Of a stretch of 64,000 bases of DNA, positions 10,963 through 19,823 are shown in pieces. This DNA is from Pseudomonadota bacterium. Lineage in GTDB: Bacteria > Pseudomonadota > Alphaproteobacteria > Caulobacterales > Caulobacteraceae. The notes under the pieces were generated by a model. The model was not told the origin of the DNA, made no database searches, and was given only the letters and a program-made list of their open reading frames with translations. Position numbers and translations under genes: made by a program. The DNA is taken from assembly GCA_023409795.1 (NCBI GenBank), contig JAEYQX010000087.1:5170-69169 (forward strand), given 5' to 3'. Numbering within the stretch: the first letter of the stretch is position 1; each line of letters opens with the position of its first letter.

Positions 10963-12206
10963 CGGCGCACCTGGCAGCCCGTCCGGTCCAGATAGGGCCG
11001 ATCACCCTGCGCAACCGCTATATCCGCGCCGGGGCCAATGAGATGATGACCGTGGGGCACGCGCCCTCGGCCTCCCTGCTGAAGTTCCACGAGCGGCTGG
11101 CCGCAGGTCAGGTGGGCATGACGACCCTGGCCTATATTGCCGTATCGGATGACGGCCGCACCTTTGAGGAACAGGGGGTTATCTCGCCCCGCACCGTGGC
11201 TGACTATCGGGCCATTACCTCGGCGGTGCACGCCCAGGGGGCCAGGGCGTCGGCCCAGATCACCCACGCGGGCAGTTTCGTCCAGCACAGGACGCTTTCG
11301 ACCCCCCGTGCAGGTTCGGCGGATGGCGGCCTTGACAAGGTGGGGATTTCGGTAGGGCGCTGGCTGCAGCGGCGGATGGACCGCAAGGACATGGATGCGG
11401 TCATCGCCGAGTTCGTGACCGCGGCAGAGCTGTGCCGGGATGCCGGGTTTGACGCGGTCGAGATCCATATGGGCCACGGCTATCTGCTCAACCAGTTCAT
11501 TTCCCGGCTGTCCAACCATAGGCGCGATGCCTATGGCGGCAGTGCCGAAAACCGCGTCCGCTTCCCCGCAGAGGTGGCCGCTGCGGTCAAGGCCGCCGTG
11601 GGCCAGGATCTGGCCGTCCTGGCCAAGATCAACCTGCATGACGGGGTCAAGGGCGGTGGCACCGTCGATGACGCCATCGTAACGGCACAGGCGCTGGAAG
11701 CTGCCGGCGTGGACATGCTGGTCCTGTCGGGCGGACGCAATATCGAGTCCTCCTGGGCCCTGTTCAACGCGCCTCTGCCCTATGACGACCTGCGCAAGGT
11801 GAACCCCGGCTTCGGCTCCTGGCTGCAGTTTGCCCTGCTGGAGGCAGCGACACCCAAGGACGTGAAGTTCCGCGAGCTCTACTTCCTGGAGGCGGCCCGC
11901 AGGGTTCGCCAGGCCGTCGAATGCCAGCTGGGCTATATCGGTGGGGTGCTGGGCGCGGAGGCGGCAGAAGCTGTGCTGGCCGAAGGGTTCGATGCCATTG
12001 TCATGGCGCGGGCCCTGGTCCATGAGCCGGCCCTGGTGGCGCGCTTCCTTCAGGACCCGACCGCGCGATCGGCCTGTATCAGCTGCAACCGCTGCGTTGC
12101 CACCATGTACACGCCAGCCGGGTTGAAGTGCCCGATCACGGATAATGGTTTTCCTGAGGACCTGAACAGAATTCCAGCCGGTGAGCTGGGGGAGGGTGGA
12201 CTATGA
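10959..12206 (+). CDS. Old Yellow Enzyme-family NADH:flavin oxidoreductase with C-terminal cysteine cluster
   Basis: A 415-residue FMN TIM-barrel enoate reductase. Visible are LRNRYIRAG at the first strand, the ITHAGSF substrate-side motif, HMGHGYLLNQF and SNHRRDAYGGSAENR. A C-terminal CX2CX2CX11C pattern (CISCNRC, then a Cys 12 residues later) resembles the [4Fe-4S] site of 2,4-dienoyl-CoA reductase and BaiCD/BaiH-type enzymes, where the spacing is usually CX2CX3C. Unlike those it has no C-terminal FAD/NAD domain. It may reduce or saturate a 3-oxo-ene steroid. It overlaps both neighbours by ATGA. Confidence 0.85.
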   Translation: MTAHLAARPVQIGPITLRNRYIRAGANEMMTVGHAPSASLLKFHERLAAGQVGMTTLAYIAVSDDGRTFEEQGVISPRTVADYRAITSAVHAQGARASAQITHAGSFVQHRTLSTPRAGSADGGLDKVGISVGRWLQRRMDRKDMDAVIAEFVTAAELCRDAGFDAVEIHMGHGYLLNQFISRLSNHRRDAYGGSAENRVRFPAEVAAAVKAAVGQDLAVLAKINLHDGVKGGGTVDDAIVTAQALEAAGVDMLVLSGGRNIESSWALFNAPLPYDDLRKVNPGFGSWLQFALLEAATPKDVKFRELYFLEAARRVRQAVECQLGYIGGVLGAEAAEAVLAEGFDAIVMARALVHEPALVARFLQDPTARSACISCNRCVATMYTPAGLKCPITDNGFPEDLNRIPAGELGEGGL

Positions 12207-12952
12207 GTTTTGCCGGAAAAGTCGTCATCATTACGGGAGCAGGCTCGGGCATAGGCCAAGCCACCGCTCTGCGTTTCGCGTCTTCGGGGGCCATTGTGGC
12301 CCTTGTCGACATCAATGCCGAGGGGCTGGACGCCACCATCGGCCAGTTGCCTAAGGATGCGGCCGTTTCCCGCCACGTCGTGGACCTGGCCGTGCCCGCC
12401 AACTGTGATGCCCTCGTGGCAGAGGTGGTCGAAGCCCACGGCAAGCTGGATGTTCTGGCCAACGTGGCCGGTATCCTGGATTGGTCGCCACTGGGCCAGT
12501 TCACGGCAGAGCGTTGGGAGCGGCTGGTGAGCGTGAACATGGCCAGCGTCTTCTTCCTTAGCCAGGCGGCTGTACCGCATCTGAAGGCAAGCCAGGGCAA
12601 TATCGTCAATGTGGCCTCAGCTGCGGCCCTGGCCGGGATCGCCTATAACTCAGCCTACTGTGCCACCAAGGCTGGCGTGGTCGGCATGACCAAGGCCATG
12701 GCCGTGGAACTGGCGGCAGAGCAGGTGCGGGTCAACGCTGTATGCCCGTCGGGGGTCTCGACGCCGATGATCATGTCGGCTGGCCTGCCAGAGGGCGCGG
12801 ACATGGCCCTGATTGCCCGCTCGGCCCCGAAGATGGGCCGCTTCATCGAGGCGGATGAGGTGGCAGCTTCCATCCTCTACCTGGCATCACAGGATGCGCG
12901 TTCGATCTCGGGATCGATCCTGGCCGTGGATAGTGCGCAGACGGCGGGCTGA
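12203..12952 (+). CDS. Short-chain dehydrogenase/reductase
   Basis: A 249-residue classical SDR. It has TGAGSGIG, D37 in LVDIN (favours NAD over NADP), NVAG, Ser in VASAAAL, YCATK, and a PSGVSTPM loop. It is the last gene of the operon begun by the SDR at 10222, with a start overlapping the OYE stop. A bidirectional terminator follows. Probably a hydroxysteroid dehydrogenase; the position acted on cannot be told from sequence. Confidence 0.85.
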   Translation: MSFAGKVVIITGAGSGIGQATALRFASSGAIVALVDINAEGLDATIGQLPKDAAVSRHVVDLAVPANCDALVAEVVEAHGKLDVLANVAGILDWSPLGQFTAERWERLVSVNMASVFFLSQAAVPHLKASQGNIVNVASAAALAGIAYNSAYCATKAGVVGMTKAMAVELAAEQVRVNAVCPSGVSTPMIMSAGLPEGADMALIARSAPKMGRFIEADEVAASILYLASQDARSISGSILAVDSAQTAG

Positions 12953-12976
12953 GGGGGTTTCGGTCTGTGACACTGT

Positions 12977-13001
12977 GGGGCCCGAAGCGACTTCGGGCCC
13001 C
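12977..13001. terminator. Bidirectional terminator between convergent genes
   Basis: A perfect 11-bp stem (12977-12987 with 12991-13001) with a 3-nt loop, followed by CTTTCCTTTG on the plus strand. It sits between the SDR stop (12952) and the BVMO stop (13020). Confidence 0.8.
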
Positions 13002-13019
13002 TTTCCTTTGTCGTAATGG

Positions 13020-14942
13020 CTACCGGATCAGGTGGAAGGCTTCTGGAGCAGGCTCGCGGGAAACGTTCCAGTAGTCGACCAGGCGATAGGGCCAGGACAT
13101 GAAGTTCCGTCCCTTGGAGTTGTTGTAGTAGCTGTTCGCCTTGGGGTGGGACCAGATCATGTCCTGCATCCGCTCCTCGATCTGGCGGTTCCAGGCCTCA
13201 AAGGCTTCCACGGTCGGTTCAATGGCCTTGGCATCTGCGGCCACCACCCGGTCCAGGCACTCAATGATGTAGTGGATCTGGGCCTCGGACAGCAGGTTCT
13301 GGCCTGCGGCGTGGTTGGGGGCGCTATTGGGGCCAACGGTCAGGAAGAAGTTCGGGAACCCGGGGGCAGTCACGCCCAGATAGGACCTGGGATCCTCGTC
13401 GCCCCAGATTTCGCCCAGGTTGGCTCCCTCGCGTCCCGTGACAACCAGCGGCCCCAGCGCCTTGGCGGTAATGAAGCCTGTCGCGAAGATGATGATATCC
13501 GCTTCGATCTCCTGGCCATCGCGCGTGACCACGCCGGTTTCGGTGATGCGGGTGACTTCCGTATTTTCCAGGCGGGCATTGGGGTGCCGCAAGGCCTGGA
13601 ACCAGCCGGCATCCAGAAGCAGGCGCTTGGAGAAGATGGGGAAGTCCGGCAGCAGCTTCTCGAAGAGATCCGGTCGGCCGGCGTCGATCGTGTTGGCCTT
13701 CAGATAGTTGACGGCGATGTTGTACATCATGTCGTTGACGGCCGAGACCGAGGTCGGGTGATCTTTCCACTCGGGGTCCTTCAGGACGTTGATGAACAGG
13801 CCATCGCCTGCGAACCAGAAGACGCGGAAGCGGAACCACTCCCGGTATTTGGGAATGTGGCGCATGGCGAACAGGACGCCATCATTGACCTCGTCCTTGA
13901 TCTCCGGGTTCAGGAGCAGCCAGTGCTTGTCGCGCTGCAGGACCGTCAGGGATTCTACCTTGTCCACGATGGCGGGAGCGATCTGGACGGCACTGGCCCC
14001 GGCGCCGATCAGGATCACCTTCTTGTCGGTGACGTCGATCGAGGGATTCCAGCCTGCCGTGTGAACCGCGATGCCCTTGAACTGGTCGAGCCCGGGAATG
14101 GGGGGCATACGCCAGCGATTGAGCGGCCCATGGGCGTTGATCACTGCCTTGGCCGTGACCTTTTCCTCGGACCCGTCAGCCTTTTGCAGGATGACATCCC
14201 AATGCTTCGCGACGTCGTCCCAGTGACAGGCCAGGACACGGGTATTGAAGCGGGTCTTGGAACGGATTTCATACTTGTCGGCCACGCGCAGCAGGTAGTC
14301 CTGCATCTCGCGAGCCTTGGGGTAATAGGTGCGCCACTCGGGATTGATCTCGAACGAGTAGGAATAGAAGTGGCTGGGCGTGTCGACGCCGCAACCGGGG
14401 TAGACGTTCTCGTACCAGGTGCCGCCGACTTCCGGGTTCTTCTCGATCAGGACGTGATCATAGCCTGCTTCGGTCAGTTTGATGGAGGCGGCGATGCCCG
14501 TGAGCCCCGCGCCGATGATCAGGACCTTGAAGTCCGGAGGTGGCGCGGCGCGGTCCGGCCGCGCGGAACGGGCGACAGGCTGCTCAAAGCCCATCTGCTC
14601 CAGGATCATCGGCACGCTTTCGGTATCCACGGCCTCACCGACGGCCACGGACATCATCTTCTGCATGGTCGGGGCGTCAAAGGCCAGCGGTGCCTTGCCT
14701 GAGGGATCGGTCAGGACATCGAACAGGCGCTGGCGCAGATCCGCTGCCATCTCGGCCGGGATCGGCTTCTGTTCCGGTGCGTAGGGGGTGGTGATGTAGG
14801 GCGAGAACTGGTCCAGCAAGGCGAGTTCGCCAGTGAGGTGGACATAGACCATCAGGAGGGTCGGCAAGTGGGCCTGGTCGAGGCTGTTGCGCAGTTCAGG
14901 GGTCGGTTTCAGGGGCAGCTGTGGTTCACTTGAGTGGGGCAT
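13020..14942 (-). CDS. Baeyer-Villiger monooxygenase (4-hydroxyacetophenone monooxygenase type)
   Basis: A 640-residue flavoprotein. The first ~135 residues are an extension typical of HAPMO-like type I BVMOs. Then come the FAD motif GAGLTGI, GGTWYENVYPGCGVDTPSHFYSYSF cut by the usual conserved residues (GGTW, YPG, D), the fingerprint FKGIAVHTAGWN (consensus FxGxxxHTxxW), and the NADPH motif GAGASA. It inserts oxygen next to a ketone to give an ester or lactone. In this cluster a C20 methyl ketone or C17 ketone of a steroid is a plausible substrate (inference). A TetR-type palindrome lies 22 bases upstream of the start. Confidence 0.9.
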   Translation of the reverse strand: MPHSSEPQLPLKPTPELRNSLDQAHLPTLLMVYVHLTGELALLDQFSPYITTPYAPEQKPIPAEMAADLRQRLFDVLTDPSGKAPLAFDAPTMQKMMSVAVGEAVDTESVPMILEQMGFEQPVARSARPDRAAPPPDFKVLIIGAGLTGIAASIKLTEAGYDHVLIEKNPEVGGTWYENVYPGCGVDTPSHFYSYSFEINPEWRTYYPKAREMQDYLLRVADKYEIRSKTRFNTRVLACHWDDVAKHWDVILQKADGSEEKVTAKAVINAHGPLNRWRMPPIPGLDQFKGIAVHTAGWNPSIDVTDKKVILIGAGASAVQIAPAIVDKVESLTVLQRDKHWLLLNPEIKDEVNDGVLFAMRHIPKYREWFRFRVFWFAGDGLFINVLKDPEWKDHPTSVSAVNDMMYNIAVNYLKANTIDAGRPDLFEKLLPDFPIFSKRLLLDAGWFQALRHPNARLENTEVTRITETGVVTRDGQEIEADIIIFATGFITAKALGPLVVTGREGANLGEIWGDEDPRSYLGVTAPGFPNFFLTVGPNSAPNHAAGQNLLSEAQIHYIIECLDRVVAADAKAIEPTVEAFEAWNRQIEERMQDMIWSHPKANSYYNNSKGRNFMSWPYRLVDYWNVSREPAPEAFHLIR

Positions 14943-14964
14943 TGGATGTCTTCCTGCTCATAAC

Positions 14965-14978
14965 TGAACATTTGTATG
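14965..14978. promoter_or_regulatory. TGAACATTTGT operator upstream of the BVMO gene
   Basis: TGAACATTTGTATG carries the left half and core of the TGAACATTTGTTCA palindrome seen in full at 16500-16513. It is placed 22 bases upstream of the BVMO start codon. Confidence 0.55.
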
Positions 14979-15048
14979 ATTTTATGTGAAGGCGCAAGAA
15001 GGCCGTCGCCAGGAGCGTCTTGCGAAAAGAGGAGCGGGACGGCGGAGG

Positions 15049-15810
15049 CTAGAGAGCGTCCGGTCGCATCAGGGCGTCTGTGCCGCCGTCGTTGTAGATG
15101 ATCTGCCCCACCATGTAGTGACCCTGAAGGGTGGCCAGGTGCAGCAGGGTCTCGGCGATTTCCTCAGGCTCGGCATAGCCGGTGACCGCCATCGGATTGG
15201 ACTGCGCCACCACGGCGGCCATGTTCTCATCAGCCAGCAGTGGCTCGGTCATGGCCGTCCTGACCACGCCAGGCGCGACCGCGTTCAGCAGTATGCCGGA
15301 CCCCGCCCATTCTGGCTTGACGGCTGTCCGTCTCAGCCATCGTGCGAGAGCCAGCTTCGACGTGAGATAGACGGTCCAGGGATTGTCTGCGAGCGCGGCC
15401 TTGGCTCCTGCTTCGTCGCCGGCGAGGCAGGCGGCCACGACGGTTTCGTCGCCCCCCAAGAGGGCTGATGTCGAGCAGAGGGCAACGGCTCGACCCTTGT
15501 CGGCTTTCGCCAGCAAGGGACGAAGCCCGTCCAGGGTAGCCACGGCACCAAAATAGTTTACCGCCAACGTGGTTTCGGCCAGGTCTGGCCGTGACAGGCC
15601 CGCGGCCGCGATGACGCCATCCAGGATACCACCTGACAGGCGTTCGGCCTCGCTGACCAGATGAAGCCTGCCTTCAGGGGTGGCCAGGTCGGCCAGGATA
15701 TCGGCGTCCTTCAGGTCGGCCGTGATGACCCTGTGCCCCTGGGCGGCCAGGGCCTGGGCGGCGGCGCGGCCGATGCCTGAAGCGGCACCGGTGACAAGAT
15801 GGGTGCCCAT
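15049..15810 (-). CDS. HsdA-like 3-alpha-hydroxysteroid dehydrogenase (SDR)
   Basis: A 253-residue SDR with an unusually small middle section. Features recall 3-alpha-HSD/carbonyl reductase of Comamonas testosteroni: DADILADLATPEGR after the first strands, the VNYFGA segment, Ser in CSTSAL, YLTSK as catalytic Tyr/Lys, NAVAPG, and the NDGGTDALMRP C-terminus. It would interconvert 3-alpha-hydroxy- and 3-keto-steroids with NAD(H), an entry step for bile acids or androsterone-type substrates. Its start overlaps the stop of the upstream VOC-like gene, so the two form one unit under the operator at 16500. Confidence 0.82.
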   Translation of the reverse strand: MGTHLVTGAASGIGRAAAQALAAQGHRVITADLKDADILADLATPEGRLHLVSEAERLSGGILDGVIAAAGLSRPDLAETTLAVNYFGAVATLDGLRPLLAKADKGRAVALCSTSALLGGDETVVAACLAGDEAGAKAALADNPWTVYLTSKLALARWLRRTAVKPEWAGSGILLNAVAPGVVRTAMTEPLLADENMAAVVAQSNPMAVTGYAEPEEIAETLLHLATLQGHYMVGQIIYNDGGTDALMRPDAL

Positions 15811-16478
15811 CAGCTCAGCTCCACCACGGACAGGATGTGATTCTTGCTGCCCGGCCAGATGAAATCGAGCTCCAGCACCAGGCCGTCGCCTGTGGGACCA
15901 TTGATCAGGAGGTCGGTGGCAATGAAGGCCTGCACCCCTTTGCGCCCGTAGGCGTGGCGATCCACCCCGCCGAAAATGGCCGAGGTATCCAGCCGGGCAT
16001 CAATGGCCTCGTCTCCGGGCAGGGGACGATTGTAGGAAATCTCGACCCTGCCTTGCAGCAGGGGGTCATTCTGGGCGGCCTCGGTGATCCGGGTCATGGT
16101 GGCCTCGATATCCTCGAGGCTGTCTGACAGCAGGCCAAGGTGAAAGGCATATTCGGGATCGACCACCTGTGCGGCGCGCAGTTCAGCCACAGAGGGATGC
16201 TCGTTCGGTTGCCCAAAGCCCAGGGCTTCATGAACGGCATCAAAGAAGGCCCGTTGGGCGGGCGGGCAGCAGGAAACATAGACGATCCCATCGCCCCGGT
16301 CGAAATGCTCGGCGCTAATGACATAGCGGTAGAAGGGCCCCGTCGGCAGCGGCAACTCCTGCGTGCGGACAAAGCCCAGGAGTTCCAAAAGGCGAGCAGC
16401 CCCCGCCGCGTCGGCGGGACGCGGATAATGAAGGGCCAAATGGCCGATGCTTCGTCTCGCCTCTATGTGTTCTGACAC
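15810..16478 (-). CDS. Uncharacterised VOC-like protein upstream of the hsdA-like gene
   Basis: A 222-residue soluble protein with no confident family. The opening SIGHLALHYPRP, a repeat of similar size in the second half (FHLGLLSDSLEDIEATM) and ELDFIWPG near the end suggest a vicinal-oxygen-chelate (glyoxalase/dioxygenase) fold with His and Glu ligands, but this is weak. The start is GTG at 16476-16478, because GGAGGG lies 6 bases upstream of it on the minus strand. It is translationally coupled to the HSD gene, implying a step close to 3-hydroxysteroid oxidation. Confidence 0.6.
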   Translation of the reverse strand: MSEHIEARRSIGHLALHYPRPADAAGAARLLELLGFVRTQELPLPTGPFYRYVISAEHFDRGDGIVYVSCCPPAQRAFFDAVHEALGFGQPNEHPSVAELRAAQVVDPEYAFHLGLLSDSLEDIEATMTRITEAAQNDPLLQGRVEISYNRPLPGDEAIDARLDTSAIFGGVDRHAYGRKGVQAFIATDLLINGPTGDGLVLELDFIWPGSKNHILSVVELS

Positions 16479-16499
16479 GTCAGACCCTCCCGCTTTATC

Positions 16500-16513
16500 T
16501 GAACATTTGTTCG
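16500..16513. promoter_or_regulatory. TGAACATTTGTTCG operator (best copy of the second motif)
   Basis: Near-perfect palindrome TGAACA-TT-TGTTCG, 22 bases before the GTG start of the VOC-like gene. It shares ACATTTGT with sites at 14965, 43559 and 44241. A weak TACGCA-like half-site (ATTGCGTGG) lies directly beside it at 16517-16525. Confidence 0.65.
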
Positions 16514-16590
16514 ATATTGCGTGGAACCTGTCGATCCAGCAAGGAGAAACATGGCGGGCCGGCGATGAAAATATGCGCCGACCGATCCTG

Positions 16591-17760
16591 TCACCTCCCG
16601 CGCGGCTCGCGGGGCAGGCCAAGGCCGCGTTCAGAGATGATGTTCTTCTGGATCTCGCTGGCACCGGCATAGATGGTGTCGGCGCGCGAGAAGAGGAACA
16701 TGTTGGGCAGCTTCTCGAAACGGCCTTCCTCGTCCAGAAGCTCGCCATCCTGTCCCAGCACGTCCATGGCCAGCTCACCCAGATCACGACGCCACGACGA
16801 CCAGTAGAGCTTGTAGGTATAGGCCGCGCCCGAAAGCTTGGCGTTGTCCGTCCCTTCCAGCATTCGCAGGGCGTTGTAGCGCATGATCTTCAGGCCGATA
16901 TGGGCCTGGGCGATCTTCTGGCGGATGACGGGATCGCTTGCCTTGCCGTTGGCCTTGGCTGCGGCGATGACTTCATCCAGCTCGATCTGGAAATGCATCT
17001 GCTGGGCGAGGGTGGAGACGCCACGCTCATATCCCAGCAGCGCCATGGCAACGGCCCAGCCTTCGCCTTCGGCACCGATACGATCCGTTTCCAGAGCCAC
17101 GGCATCGTCGAAGAAGACTTCGGCGAACTCGGCCTCGCCGGTGATCTGGGTGATCGGACGGGCCGTCACACCGGGCTGGTCCATAGGCACCAGGAGGAAG
17201 GACAGGCCCTTGGGGCCTAGGCTGCCTTCTTCGGTACGGGCCACGACGAAGCACCAGTCGGCAAAGGCCCCCATCGAAGTCCAGATCTTCTGGCCGTTGA
17301 TGATGTATCTGCCGTTTTCCAGACGGGCGCGGGTCGAGACGGCGGCAAGGTCCGAACCGGCCCCCGGTTCGGAATAGCCCTGACACCAGATGACCTTGCC
17401 CTGATTGATGTCGGGCAGGAAGCGGGCCTTCTGGTCCTCATTGCCCATGGCGATCAGGGTCGGGGCCAGCAGTTCGACACCGAGGTGACCGACGCGGGGC
17501 GGCCCCTTGGCGCGGGCATACTCCTCGGCAAACACCACCTGTTCGGAGATGGAAGCGCTGCGGCCGCCGTATTCTTTCGGCCAGCCGATGGTGCTCCACC
17601 CGGCCGCACCAAGGGCGGCTTCCCACTCGCGGCGGCGCTCGACATTGTCGACCTGGTTGGACTGGCCGCGAATGTCGGCGAAGGGGCCGTCCAACTGCTC
17701 GCGCAGCCAGCCGGCCACCCCGGCGCGGAAGTCGGAAAGCTCGGGAGCGAACTCGCTCAT
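16591..17760 (-). CDS. Acyl-CoA dehydrogenase (large FadE type)
   Basis: A 389-residue flavoenzyme introducing a 2,3-double bond into an acyl-CoA. It has YSEPGAGSDLA (flavin loop), GQKIWTSMG, the LGYERG stretch and the C-terminal YAGASEIQKNIISERGLGLP. The position that holds the catalytic Glu in common enzymes (YEGTSEIQ) is Ala here, as in the large subunits of mycobacterial heteromeric steroid FadE enzymes, which use a differently placed base. It is the last gene of the 15-kb minus-strand operon. The start overlaps the thiolase stop (TGATG). Confidence 0.9.
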   Translation of the reverse strand: MSEFAPELSDFRAGVAGWLREQLDGPFADIRGQSNQVDNVERRREWEAALGAAGWSTIGWPKEYGGRSASISEQVVFAEEYARAKGPPRVGHLGVELLAPTLIAMGNEDQKARFLPDINQGKVIWCQGYSEPGAGSDLAAVSTRARLENGRYIINGQKIWTSMGAFADWCFVVARTEEGSLGPKGLSFLLVPMDQPGVTARPITQITGEAEFAEVFFDDAVALETDRIGAEGEGWAVAMALLGYERGVSTLAQQMHFQIELDEVIAAAKANGKASDPVIRQKIAQAHIGLKIMRYNALRMLEGTDNAKLSGAAYTYKLYWSSWRRDLGELAMDVLGQDGELLDEEGRFEKLPNMFLFSRADTIYAGASEIQKNIISERGLGLPREPRGR

Positions 17761-18965
17761 CAGGCGACCTCGAACAGTCCGGCTGCTCCCATGCCGCCCG
17801 CGACGCACATCGACACGACGACATATTTCACGCCGCGACGCTTGCCTTCGATCAGGGCGTGACCGACGAGGCGCGAGCCCGTCATGCCGAACGGGTGGCC
17901 GATGGCGATGCCGCCGCCGTTGACGTTCAGGATAGCCGGATCGATGTCGAGGTGGCGCTGGCAATAAACCGCCTGCGAGGCGAAGGCTTCGTTGATCTCG
18001 AACAGGCCGATGTCGCTCATCTTCAGGCCCGCTCGCTTCAGCAGCTTGGGAATGGCGAACACCGGACCGATGCCCATTTCCTCGGCCTTGCAGGCCGCCA
18101 CCTGGAAGCCGCGATAGATGCCCAGCACCGGCAGGTTCTCGGCCTGGGCCGTTTTCAGGTCCATCACGACCTGCGCCGATGCGCCGTCCGACAGCTGGCT
18201 GGCGTTGCCTGCGGTGATGTGGCGGCCTTCCTTGATGATCTGGCCGTCCTTGAAGACAGGTTTCAGGCCCGAAAGGGCTTCATAGGTCGTGCCCGGGCGG
18301 ATGCCTTCATCGCTGGCAAGGGTGACGCCTTCCTCGCCGATCTCTTCGCCGGTCTTGGCGAACAGGGTCTTGGTGGTGGTGAAGGGGACGATCTCGTCAT
18401 CGAACAGGCCGGCGGCCTGGGCCGCGGCGGCGCGCTGCTGGCTCCGGGCGGCGAAATGGTCCTGATCTTCGCGCGAGACATTATAGTGGTCGGCGACCAG
18501 TTCGGCGGTCTCGATCATCGCCATATAGGCGTGCGGATCGTGCTGTTTCACCAGTTCCGAACGGTTGCGATAGGTCGGGGCGTGCTTGTTGATGGTCAGC
18601 GAGATGCTTTCCATGCCACCCGCCACGGCTGCATCCAGTTCGTCGGCAATGATGCCGCGCGCGGCCAGAGCAATGGCATTCAGGCCCGACGAGCATTTGC
18701 GGTCCAGGGTGAAGCCCGCGACCGTTTCGTCCGGCAGGCGCGAGGCATGCACGCTGAGGCGGCCAAGGTTGTAGCTCTGAGTGCCCCAGTGGTTGCCGAC
18801 GCCAAGGTAGACGTCGTCGATGCGGGCCGGATCAATGCCGGCGCGATCAAGGGCGGCGTCGATGACGTGGGCCGAAAGGGCAGGGGCTTCGGTGTTGTTC
18901 AGGGCTCCGCGATAGGCCTTGCCGACGCCGGTGCGGGCAGTGGAGATAATGGCAGCTTCGCGCAT
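17760..18965 (-). CDS. Thiolase (acetyl-CoA acyltransferase)
   Basis: A 401-residue degradative thiolase. Nucleophilic Cys is in DRKCSSGLNAIAL, the acceptor loop is INEAFASQ, catalytic His in GGGIAIGHPFG, and the second Cys in SMCVAGGMGAAG. It would split a beta-ketoacyl-CoA from steroid ring or side-chain breakdown, comparable to FadA5. It is the second thiolase in this operon besides the FadA6-like one at 22597. The start codon overlaps the isomerase stop by one base. Confidence 0.9.
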   Translation of the reverse strand: MREAAIISTARTGVGKAYRGALNNTEAPALSAHVIDAALDRAGIDPARIDDVYLGVGNHWGTQSYNLGRLSVHASRLPDETVAGFTLDRKCSSGLNAIALAARGIIADELDAAVAGGMESISLTINKHAPTYRNRSELVKQHDPHAYMAMIETAELVADHYNVSREDQDHFAARSQQRAAAAQAAGLFDDEIVPFTTTKTLFAKTGEEIGEEGVTLASDEGIRPGTTYEALSGLKPVFKDGQIIKEGRHITAGNASQLSDGASAQVVMDLKTAQAENLPVLGIYRGFQVAACKAEEMGIGPVFAIPKLLKRAGLKMSDIGLFEINEAFASQAVYCQRHLDIDPAILNVNGGGIAIGHPFGMTGSRLVGHALIEGKRRGVKYVVVSMCVAGGMGAAGLFEVA

Positions 18966-19354
18966 CAGGCTTGCTCCTTGAAACCGTGCATGTTGTTGGG
19001 GCCCCAATAGGCGGTCATCTGCTTGATCAGGCCGTCGGGGTTGAATTCGAAAGTGTCGATGACATCGATCCGCCCTTCGCCGTGCGGCAGGGTCAGGTGG
19101 ACGCTGAAGGCAAAGGCCGCGACATTGGCTGCCGTGCGGACAGGCCCGGACAATGACAGTGTCGCGCCGGTGGCCATCGAGGTCTGATAAAAGGCGAGGA
19201 TGGCGTCTTTCCCCTGGATCGGCGTGGCATCCACAGGGTCCCGCACAATGGCATCGAGGGCATAAAGCTGCGCGACCGCCTCGGCGTCACCGCGCTCGAA
19301 AGCCGCGACATAGGCGCTGACCGTCTCGGTCATCATCTGTGGCGACAAGGCCAT
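18965..19354 (-). CDS. ksi: Steroid delta(5)-isomerase (ketosteroid isomerase)
   Basis: A 129-residue cone-fold (NTF2/SnoaL superfamily) protein that closely follows the bacterial ketosteroid isomerases. Catalytic residues line up: Tyr15 in AYVAAF (oxyanion hole), Asp39 in VRDPVDATP (general base) and Asp100 in VIDTFEF (second hydrogen bond), matching Tyr14/Asp38/Asp99 of the Comamonas enzyme. It shifts a 5-ene-3-ketone to the conjugated 4-ene-3-ketone, making the substrate for KstD and KshA. It lies between a MaoC hydratase and a thiolase in the ring-degradation operon. Confidence 0.9.
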   Translation of the reverse strand: MALSPQMMTETVSAYVAAFERGDAEAVAQLYALDAIVRDPVDATPIQGKDAILAFYQTSMATGATLSLSGPVRTAANVAAFAFSVHLTLPHGEGRIDVIDTFEFNPDGLIKQMTAYWGPNNMHGFKEQA

Positions 19355-19365
19355 GATCTTGCCTC

Positions 19366-19821
19366 TCAGGGTAGATAGCGGCTGATGGTCGAGGCGATGC
19401 AGGCGGGCTTGTCGTGCCCTTCGATCTCGACGGTGACGTCGACCGTGACCTGTACGCCGGTGCCTTTTTGCTCGACCTTGCTGATCACGCCCCGGCCGCG
19501 AATGCGCGAGCCGACCTTGACCGGTGCGAGAAAACGGACCTTGTCGAGGCCGATATTGAGGCCAGATGACACGCCGTTGACCGTGATAAGGTCAGGCATG
19601 AAGGCATTGACCAGGGCCAGGGTGAGATAGCCGTGGGCGATCGTGCCTCCGAAGGGACCGTCCCTGGCCCCATCCGGGTCGACGTGAATCCACTGCAGGT
19701 CGCCGGTAAGCATGCCAAAGCGGGTGACGCGGTCCTGTTCGATGGTGAGCCAGTCGGTGTGACCCAGGTCGTGGCCTTCAGCCGATAGCAGGGCCTGGGG
19801 CGTATCGAAGACGGCACCCAT
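19366..19821 (-). CDS. MaoC-like (R)-enoyl-CoA hydratase
   Basis: A 151-residue single hot-dog protein. The hydratase motif is visible as TRFGMLTGDLQWIHVDP, with Asp and His of the catalytic dyad, followed by GGTIAHGYLTLAL. It would add water to a trans-2-enoyl-CoA made by the neighbouring acyl-CoA dehydrogenases. It starts 2 bases before the SDR stop region and ends 11 bases from the isomerase start. Confidence 0.88.
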   Translation of the reverse strand: MGAVFDTPQALLSAEGHDLGHTDWLTIEQDRVTRFGMLTGDLQWIHVDPDGARDGPFGGTIAHGYLTLALVNAFMPDLITVNGVSSGLNIGLDKVRFLAPVKVGSRIRGRGVISKVEQKGTGVQVTVDVTVEIEGHDKPACIASTISRYLP

Positions 19822-19823
19822 GA

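Noticed and set aside
13032..14702. A 556-codon plus-strand frame opposite the BVMO gene
   Set aside because: Antisense of a clear flavoprotein gene. Its composition (Gly/Asp/Val-rich without motifs) is typical of a shadow frame.
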